Source: JAIBJN01 sp963830885
GTDB lineage: Bacteria > Actinomycetota > Thermoleophilia > Gaiellales > Gaiellaceae
Reading direction: 5' to 3'
Assembly (NCBI GenBank): GCA_963830885.1
Contig: CAWHOA010000010.1
Location: 1 to 64,000 of the forward strand
Length of the DNA stretch: 64,000 nucleotides
Shown: positions 58,746-64,000 of the stretch, piece by piece
Position numbering within the stretch: the stretch's first letter is position 1
Layout: every line of letters starts with the position of its first letter
Position numbers and translations under genes: made by a program
Notes under the pieces: generated by a model
Seen by the model: the letters and a program-made list of their open reading frames with translations, nothing else
Databases searched by the model: none
What the model was told of the DNA's origin: nothing

Positions 58746-60991
58746 GCACGCCCGCGCGCAAGCTCGAGCTCGGCCGCGTCGGCGAGTCCGTGCGGCGGGT
58801 CGACGCGATTCCCAAGGTCGCCGGCGAGTTCGCGTACGCGAGCGACCTCTACGCCGCCGAGATGCTCTGGGGGCACACGGTCCGCAGCCCGCACGCGCAC
58901 GCGCTCATCACGGCCATCGACACGACGCGGGCGGCCGGGATGCCCGGCGTCCACGCGGTGCTCACGCACGAGGACGTCCCGGGCGAGAAGCGCTACGGCC
59001 TCGAGTTCCCCGACCAGCCGGTGCTCGCGTTCGACCGCGTGCGCTACTTCGGCGAGCCCGTCGCGATCGTCGCCGCGGAGCACCCCGAGCAGGCGCGACG
59101 CGCGGCCGCCGAGGTCCGCGTCGAGTACGAGCCGCTCGACCCGGTCGTCGACCCGGAGCGCGCCACCGAGATGGAGCCGATCCACCCCGAGCGCTGGACC
59201 GACGGCCACGGCTACCACCACGATCCGCGGCCGAACGTCGTCCGCACGATCGTCATCCGCCACGGCGACCCCGAGGCGGAGGCCGACGTCGTCGTCGAAG
59301 GAACCTACGAGCTCGGGATCCAGGACCAGGCGTTCCTCGGCCCCGAGTCCGGCCTGGCCGTGCCGGACGGGGAGGGCGGCGTCGACATCTACGTCGCCAC
59401 GCAGTGGCTGCACGTCGACCGCGACCAGGTGGCGCCGTGCCTCGGCCTGACGCCCAACCGCGTGCGCATCCACCTCGCCGGCGTCGGCGGCGCCTTCGGC
59501 GGGCGCGAGGACCTCTCCATGCAGATCCACGGCGCCATGCTCGCGCTGCACACGAACCGCCCCGTGAAGTTCGTCTACAACCGCGAGGAGTCGTTCGTCG
59601 GCCACATCCACCGCCACCCGGCCCGCGTCTGGATGCGCCACGGCGCCGACCGGGAGGGCCGGCTGGTGTCGGTGCACGCGCGGATCCTGCTGGACGGCGG
59701 GGCCTACGCCTCCAGCTCGACCGCGGTGACCTCGAACGCCGCCTCGTTCGCCTGCGGCCCGTACTCGGTCCCGAACGCGCTGCTCGAGGCGACCTGCGTC
59801 TACACGAACAACCCGCCCTGCGGCGCCATGCGCGGCTTCGGCTCCGTGCAGTCCTGCTTCGCGCACGAGGCGCAGATGGACCGGCTCGCAGACGCGCTCG
59901 GCATGGGCCGCGTCGACCTTCGGCTCCGCAACGCGCTCGGGCCGGGGGACGTGCTGCCCACGGGTCAGGTCGTGACCGGCTCGCTCCCGGTCGCCGACGT
60001 GATCCGGCGGTGCGCCGACATCCCCATCCCGGACCCGGAGGAGCTGCCCCGTGACCCGATCCGCCTGCCCGGCGGCGCGGGCAACACGACGCGGGGCGAG
60101 GGGATTCGGCGCGGAGTCGGCTTCGCCGTCGGGTTCAAGAACATCTGCTACTCGGAGGGCTTCGACGACTTCTGCGCCGCGCGCGTGCGCCTGTTCGCCG
60201 ACGCGGACGGCGAGCTGGTCGCGGAGGTGCATTCCGCCGCGGCCGAGGTCGGCCAGGGCGTCGTCGGCGTCATGGCCCAGGTCGCCCGCACCGAGCTCGA
60301 CGTCGAGAACGTGCTCGTCGCCCCGCACACGACCGAGGCAGTGCAGTCGGCCGGCTCCTCCTCGGCCTCCCGCCAGACGTGGATGACCGCCGGCGCGGTG
60401 CAGCTCGCCGCCCGCGAGGTGAGGCAGGAGCTCGACCGCCGCGGCGGCGCCCTCGAGCCGGGCGACGAGATCTCGGTCGAGCGCGTCTACCGCCACTCGC
60501 GCACGTACCCGCTCGACCCGGACACCGGCCAGGTCGTCGGCGGCGAGCGCGCGCACGTGGCGTTTGCCTGCTCGGCCATGCGGGTGGTCGCGGAGGTGGA
60601 CGTCGACCTGGGCCTCACCCGCGTGGTCTGGATCGGCACCGCACAGGACGTCGGCCGCGCGCTCAACCCGCAGGCAGTGCACGGCCAGATCGAGGGCGGC
60701 ACCGCGCAGGGCCTCGGCCTCGCCCTCATGGAGGAGATCCAGACGCGCGACGGGCTGATCACGAACGCGAGCTTCACCGACTACCTGATCCCGACGGCGC
60801 TCGACATGCCGCCGGTCTGGACGGAGCTCGTCGAGGTGCCCGAGCCGGACGCGCCCTACGGCGTCAAGGGCGTGGGGGAGCCTCCGACCGTCGTCTCCAC
60901 CGCGGCGATCGTCGCGGCGCTCAGGGATGCGAGCGGCCGGGAGCTCGTGCGGGCACCGGTACGGCCGGACGAGATCGTGGGGCTCGCGTGA
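58742..60991 (+). CDS. Xanthine-dehydrogenase-type Mo subunit
   Basis: A 749-residue intact large subunit. The active-site loop GAMRGFGSVQSCFAHEAQMD has AMRGFGxxQ, the XDH/XdhA signature, not AYRCSFR or AYRGAGR. Other motifs: LAGVGGAFGGREDLSMQIHG and YGVKGVGEPPTVVSTAA (catalytic Glu). With uricase and adenine/8-oxoguanine deaminase in the window, oxidation of hypoxanthine or xanthine to urate is the best guess, but nicotinate- or other N-heterocycle-specific relatives have the same loop. ATG 58742 overlaps the upstream stop. Confidence 0.93.
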   Translation: MSTPARKLELGRVGESVRRVDAIPKVAGEFAYASDLYAAEMLWGHTVRSPHAHALITAIDTTRAAGMPGVHAVLTHEDVPGEKRYGLEFPDQPVLAFDRVRYFGEPVAIVAAEHPEQARRAAAEVRVEYEPLDPVVDPERATEMEPIHPERWTDGHGYHHDPRPNVVRTIVIRHGDPEAEADVVVEGTYELGIQDQAFLGPESGLAVPDGEGGVDIYVATQWLHVDRDQVAPCLGLTPNRVRIHLAGVGGAFGGREDLSMQIHGAMLALHTNRPVKFVYNREESFVGHIHRHPARVWMRHGADREGRLVSVHARILLDGGAYASSSTAVTSNAASFACGPYSVPNALLEATCVYTNNPPCGAMRGFGSVQSCFAHEAQMDRLADALGMGRVDLRLRNALGPGDVLPTGQVVTGSLPVADVIRRCADIPIPDPEELPRDPIRLPGGAGNTTRGEGIRRGVGFAVGFKNICYSEGFDDFCAARVRLFADADGELVAEVHSAAAEVGQGVVGVMAQVARTELDVENVLVAPHTTEAVQSAGSSSASRQTWMTAGAVQLAAREVRQELDRRGGALEPGDEISVERVYRHSRTYPLDPDTGQVVGGERAHVAFACSAMRVVAEVDVDLGLTRVVWIGTAQDVGRALNPQAVHGQIEGGTAQGLGLALMEEIQTRDGLITNASFTDYLIPTALDMPPVWTELVEVPEPDAPYGVKGVGEPPTVVSTAAIVAALRDASGRELVRAPVRPDEIVGLA

Positions 60992-61052
60992 GCGGCTTCA
61001 CCCCGGAACCTAGGAGGTCGCAACTGGTGGAACAGGGACGGCGCTCCTAGCC

Positions 61053-61070
61053 AAGCAGTCCGCTTGGCGG
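61053..61070. repeat. Small hairpin after the XDH-like operon
   Basis: CCAAGC-AGTCC-GCTTGG, a 6-bp stem about 60 bp after the Mo-subunit stop; possibly its terminator. Confidence 0.35.
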
Positions 61071-61087
61071 GATCGGATCTGCGTCGC

Positions 61088-61791
61088 CGACCTCGATGAG
61101 CCGCCGTTCTTCGTGCCATCTTCCGATTCGGGACGCCGACCGGGTGCGACATCGAGCTTATCCAGCACGTTCTCGATGAACTCGGTGTCGCCAGTGTCGA
61201 GTTCGTCCTCACGACCTTTTCGGACCTGATCCCCGGGGTGAGGCAGGGTCGATGGACCATCAACGTCCCGATGTTCGTAACCGAAGCGCGCGCCGAGCTC
61301 GTCGACTTCAGCCGGCCCGTCTGGGTCGCTGAGGACGGATTCATCGTCCGAAACGCCGACGCGGAAAGGTGGACGAGCTACGAGGCGATCGCCGATGACC
61401 CGAGGGCCACGCTCGCGGTCGTCGTCGCCCAGATCCAGGACAGACTGCGCTTCGGGCAGGCGTCCCACCGGAACGGATCATCTCGTTCCCGGACCAGCAA
61501 ACCGCCGTGGAGGCCGTGAGGGCGGGACAGGCCGACGCGTCCGCCAGCACCGCGCCCGGCAACCGCGCCGACCTCCACCGGGCAGCCGACCCTACCCTCA
61601 GCTTCGTGCCCGACACCCCAAGCACGTCCCGAGCGGGTCTGCCGGTTGGCGCATTCTCCTTCGCCAAGACCACTCCCGAACTCACCGACGCAGTCAATTC
61701 CTCGCTCGACCGCTACCTCGGCACCAAGCAGCACCTCGAAATGATGAGCCGATACGGCTTCACTCGCCGAGACCTCGCGCCTGTCCTCTAA
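61088..61791 (+). pseudogene. Decayed family 3 solute-binding protein (amino acid/ectoine-type)
   Basis: Remnant of a periplasmic binding protein in at least three frames. Readable pieces are EPPFF near 61098, GTPTGCDIELIQHVLDELGV to VVVAQIQD (61130-61445), then GVPPERIISFPDQQTAVEAV to FTRRDLAPVL (61459-61791). The pieces match the order of an amino-acid/ectoine ABC-transporter binding protein (EhuB-like layout), with TEARAELVDFSRPVWVAEDG in the middle. No signal peptide or start is present and no transporter genes are adjacent, so this is more likely a pseudogene than a simple sequencing error. Confidence 0.7.
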
Positions 61792-61808
61792 GCGGCCGCG
61801 GTGCCCCT

Positions 61809-62774
61809 CTAGAGCGTGATCACGACCTTGGCGCCCGCGCCTTCGGCCTGCCGCTGCCACGCCTCCGGCGTCCGGTCGAACGGGAACGTCTCGATCTCCA
61901 CCTCGAGCTCCCCGGCCCTCGCGTGCTCGACCAGGCGGAGGTACTCGCGCCGGAGGTCGTCACGCGGCGTGGCGGAGTTCGTGTGGCCCAGGATCTCGAG
62001 CTGCTTGCCGCGGACGTCCGCCGAGAGGAGCGCCGCCTCGGGCCCTGCCGACTGCCCGACCTGGAGGATGCGAGCGCCCGGCGCCGCCGCCCGTGCGGCC
62101 GCCACGGCCGGTGCGCCCCAGAGCGGATCGACGATCAGCGTCGGCCCGTCGCCGCCGCACGCCTCGGCGAAAGCTCCGGCCAGGTCGTCTTCGCCGAGGG
62201 ACACGACCTCATCCGCCCCGAGCCGCCGCGCGCGCTCGAGCCCTTCCGGCGATCGGCCCGCGGCAACCACCCGGCCCGCGCCGAGGATCCGCGCCGCCTG
62301 GAGCGCCACGACTCCGACCGTTCCGGTCGCGCCCAGCACGAGCACCGTCTCGCCCTCCCGCACGGGCGAGCGGTAGGCCACCGGGAGCCATCCCGCCAGC
62401 CCGGCGATTCCGAGCGTCCCCGCGAGCACGGGGTCGGTGCCCTCGGGCAGCGGCACGGGCACGTCCTCCGACACCGCGAACAGGTCGGCCAGCGCACCGT
62501 CCCGCCGCAGTCCCATGCCGCCTCCGTTGGCCCAGACGAGCGTCCCCGGCGCGAGCGACTCCGCCTCGACCACCCGGCCGACGCCCTCGCATCCGGGCAC
62601 GTAGGGAAACGGCGGCGTCCCGCCGAAGTACCGCCCCGCCCCGACGTTGATGTCGATCGGGTTCAGCGGTGCGGCCACGACCTCGATCAGCGCCTCGCCC
62701 GCCGCGCGCACGGGGTCGGGCGCCTCGCCGATCGCGGGCAGGGCTCCGAGCTCCGAGATCGTGGCGGCACGCAT
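61809..62774 (-). CDS. Zinc-free MDR-type quinone oxidoreductase/alcohol-dehydrogenase-like
   Basis: A 321-residue medium-chain dehydrogenase/reductase. AAPLNPIDINVGAG is the GroES-like entry, VPGCEGVGRVV the second motif, and VLVLGATGTVGVVALQAARIL the NADPH loop (GxxGxxG with A-T-G). Structural zinc cysteines and catalytic zinc ligands are absent, as in quinone oxidoreductases. It could reduce quinones or alpha,beta-unsaturated carbonyls. ATG 62774 has a TAGAAT box 9 nt upstream (complement of 62784-62789). Confidence 0.88.
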   Translation of the reverse strand: MRAATISELGALPAIGEAPDPVRAAGEALIEVVAAPLNPIDINVGAGRYFGGTPPFPYVPGCEGVGRVVEAESLAPGTLVWANGGGMGLRRDGALADLFAVSEDVPVPLPEGTDPVLAGTLGIAGLAGWLPVAYRSPVREGETVLVLGATGTVGVVALQAARILGAGRVVAAGRSPEGLERARRLGADEVVSLGEDDLAGAFAEACGGDGPTLIVDPLWGAPAVAAARAAAPGARILQVGQSAGPEAALLSADVRGKQLEILGHTNSATPRDDLRREYLRLVEHARAGELEVEIETFPFDRTPEAWQRQAEGAGAKVVITL

Positions 62775-62783
62775 CGGCCGCCG

Positions 62784-62789
62784 ATTCTA
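62784..62789 (-). promoter_or_regulatory. -10 box of a probable leaderless promoter (quinone oxidoreductase)
   Basis: TAGAAT, 9 nt before ATG 62774 on the minus strand. Confidence 0.45.
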
Positions 62790-62806
62790 GACCTCGAACG
62801 CCGGAT

Positions 62807-63019
62807 TCAGTGCACGATGTCCGCGACGATCCCCGGGTGCCGCGCGCGCCAGTTGGCGAGGTAGAAGCCAAGGTGAAGGCGCGCCTTGTCGGCCGACGCG
62901 GCCGGCGGGGCGCTCACCTCGACGGTCGAATCGCCGCTCTGCGAGGCGCTGTAGTTCGCCCGCTGCAGGGACGCGAGGAGGTCGTGGACGAAGGCAGGGT
63001 TTGAGACGTGAACAGTCAT
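62807..63019 (-). CDS. Small hypothetical protein
   Basis: A 70-residue protein from ATG 63019 with an AAAGAG ribosome site. MTVHVSNPAFVHDLLASLQR reads as a beta strand and helix; SASQSGDSTVEVSAPP and KARLHLGFYLANWRARHPG follow. The fold looks like a small alpha/beta domain; I recognise no named family. Similar short proteins appear in actinobacterial genomes, but no function can be assigned. Confidence 0.6.
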   Translation of the reverse strand: MTVHVSNPAFVHDLLASLQRANYSASQSGDSTVEVSAPPAASADKARLHLGFYLANWRARHPGIVADIVH

Positions 63020-63227
63020 GGCCGCAACTCTTTTCTGGACTGAGTGTGGGTCGGGCTTCGGACGCCTTCAACTATTCGAAAGACGAGAATCCGGGAATGC
63101 GCCGGCCACTCGCAGGCGCAGACCGTGAATGTCTAGATTCTCGGCGGACGCTGACACGCGGTAGTCACCCATTCGAGTGATCCCCGCGGGAAGATCCTGC
63201 GCCTACGCTGCGTCCTGGAAAGCGGTC

Positions 63228-63680
63228 ATGAATCTGCGGGATCTACCGTTGGGAAGCCTGATCGTGCGCGACGGCATCGCACGGCCTGCCACCGTGCGGG
63301 ACGCGCTCGTCGAGGCGCAGGAGACCGACCGCCGGCTCGGCGAGGTCATGCTTCAGCATGGCTGGATCAGCGAGCGCGATCTCGCGCGCCTGCTGGCCGA
63401 GCAGGAGAAGCTCGAGTTCATCGACCTGGCGAAGATCGACCTGGACGACAGGGCCGTCGACTACCTGCCCGAGTCCGTCGCCCGCAGCGTGAAGGCGATC
63501 GCGTACGGCTTCGCCAACTCCGTTCTGCTCGTCGCCGTCGCCGACCCGACCGACGACCGCGGCCTGGACGAGATCCGCGAGGCCGTCGGCCGCCGCGTCC
63601 GCTTCAAGGTCGCGCTCGCGAGCGAGATCGAGTCGGCGTTGACCGACGCGTACGGCGAACCCCTCGCGGCCTCCGCGTAA
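63228..63680 (+). CDS. Stand-alone MshEN (GspE N-terminal) domain protein
   Basis: A 150-residue protein from ATG 63228 (MNLRDLPLGSLIVRDGIARP) with the opening MshEN pattern: LGSLIVRDG, ALVEAQETDRRLGEVMLQHGWISERDLARLLAEQ, and IDLAKIDLDDRAVDYLPESVARSVKAIAYG. It forms the c-di-GMP-binding N-terminal region found in type II/IV secretion ATPases, but no ATPase follows. It may be an independent c-di-GMP receptor, which fits the HD-GYP/GGDEF proteins upstream. Intergenic regions on both sides lack other genes. Confidence 0.78.
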   Translation: MNLRDLPLGSLIVRDGIARPATVRDALVEAQETDRRLGEVMLQHGWISERDLARLLAEQEKLEFIDLAKIDLDDRAVDYLPESVARSVKAIAYGFANSVLLVAVADPTDDRGLDEIREAVGRRVRFKVALASEIESALTDAYGEPLAASA

Positions 63681-63864
63681 GTCGCTCAAGAACGGGTTCA
63701 AAAAGGCTGGCCCCGCGGGTCGAATCCGTTTGCCTTGAAAGCTCCTCGCCTCGCGCGCTATGGCGCGTCGGTGGATTGCGGGCTTCGGGCCAGATTCTGC
63801 TGGCAGGGCCAGTGGCTTCAGTGTACCTCGCCTCGAGGATTCGCGGGCCCGGCCTTCAGCGCGA

Positions 63865-63870
63865 TACCGT
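63865..63870 (+). promoter_or_regulatory. -10 box of a probable leaderless promoter (adenine deaminase)
   Basis: TACCGT, 6 nt before GTG 63877; no ribosome site. Confidence 0.45.
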
Positions 63871-63876
63871 TCCCGC

Positions 63877-64000
63877 GTGGATCTCGCGCGACGGCTCGCG
63901 GTAGCGCGCGGCGACGAGCTCGCCGACGTCGTCATCCAGGGCGGCAAGGTCTTCTCGGTCTTCACGCGCGAGTGGCTGGAGACCGACATCGCGATCTGCG
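63877..64000 (+). CDS. ade: Adenine deaminase, 5' end only
   Basis: The first 41 residues are in the window (VDLARRLAVARGDELADVVI, then GGKVFSVFTREWLETDIAI); the gene runs off the edge. The pattern RRLAVARGDELADVV-GGKV--VFT-EWLETDIAI matches the N-terminus of adenine deaminases, the amidohydrolase family that turns adenine to hypoxanthine. A role in purine salvage or breakdown agrees with the nearby urate and xanthine genes. GTG start with a TACCGT box 6 nt upstream. Confidence 0.8.
   Translation, partial: MDLARRLAVARGDELADVVIQGGKVFSVFTREWLETDIAIC

Noticed and set aside
63700..63730. GGGTCGAATCC, reminiscent of a tRNA T-loop
   Set aside because: No acceptor, D or anticodon stems can be drawn around it, so no tRNA is called.
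1..64000. CRISPR arrays, prophage, integrases, rRNA or insertion sequences
   Set aside because: None seen: no regularly spaced repeats, phage genes, transposases or rRNA-like sequence in the window. Only short palindromic repeats were found.

Overview
The window is very GC-rich and gene-dense, with many GTG/TTG starts and 1-4 nt gene overlaps. It carries a complete F420 biosynthesis block, a form I aerobic CO dehydrogenase cluster, purine-degradation genes and large cyclase/ATPase/TPR regulators. This points to a high-GC actinobacterium, most likely of the class Thermoleophilia (Gaiellales/Solirubrobacterales type). The taxon is inferred from gene content; no rRNA or tRNA gene was found.

Layout. 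1-11.2 kb: signalling and small genes (degenerate GGDEF protein, tandem GNAT, cyclophilin, GAF-GGDEF-GAF-GAF-HD-GYP protein, two paralogous small PHHW proteins, class III cyclase/AAA/TPR regulator). 11.2-17.1 kb: membrane protein, cupredoxin lipoprotein, MBL hydrolase, PQQ-type sugar dehydrogenase, rhodanese, ornithine-cyclodeaminase-like protein, HMG-CoA lyase. 17.1-23.6 kb: four large GT-C type membrane glycosyltransferase-like proteins. 23.7-25.6 kb: hydantoinase and two small genes. 25.6-30.7 kb: F420 block (fbiC-cofC divergent from cofD-npdG-cofE). 31-38.4 kb: purine catabolism (uricase, OHCU decarboxylase, HIU hydrolase, 8-oxoguanine deaminase), a class III aminotransferase, an ECF sigma/anti-sigma pair and a SemiSWEET. 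38.4-40.9 kb: PEP carboxylase. 41-51.9 kb: CO dehydrogenase region, with coxE and coxD leftward and coxM-coxS-coxL, two xdhC-type genes and coxG rightward; hom and a PLP decarboxylase sit between coxE and coxD. 51.9-55.5 kb: a second Mo-hydroxylase set (form II CoxL motif). 57.5-61 kb: a third set resembling xanthine dehydrogenase. 61-64 kb: a decayed solute-binding protein, a quinone-oxidoreductase-like enzyme, a lone MshEN domain, and the 5' end of an adenine deaminase cut by the window edge.

How it fits together. CoxMSL would oxidise CO as a supplementary electron source, with CoxD/E/G and XdhC proteins maturing the Mo-Cu cofactor. Adenine deaminase, 8-oxoguanine deaminase, the xanthine-dehydrogenase-like set, uricase, HIU hydrolase and OHCU decarboxylase form most of a purine-to-allantoin route. 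The F420 genes make and reduce the deazaflavin cofactor.

Caution. At least seven conserved genes are broken by indels, six of them by exactly one extra base: GNAT, ornithine cyclodeaminase-like, cofD, coxE, coxL and xdhC. SemiSWEET lacks one base and ppc carries two compensating shifts. The conserved domains continue immediately in the next frame, so assembly or sequencing error is the simplest reading. Coordinates given for these genes span both frames.
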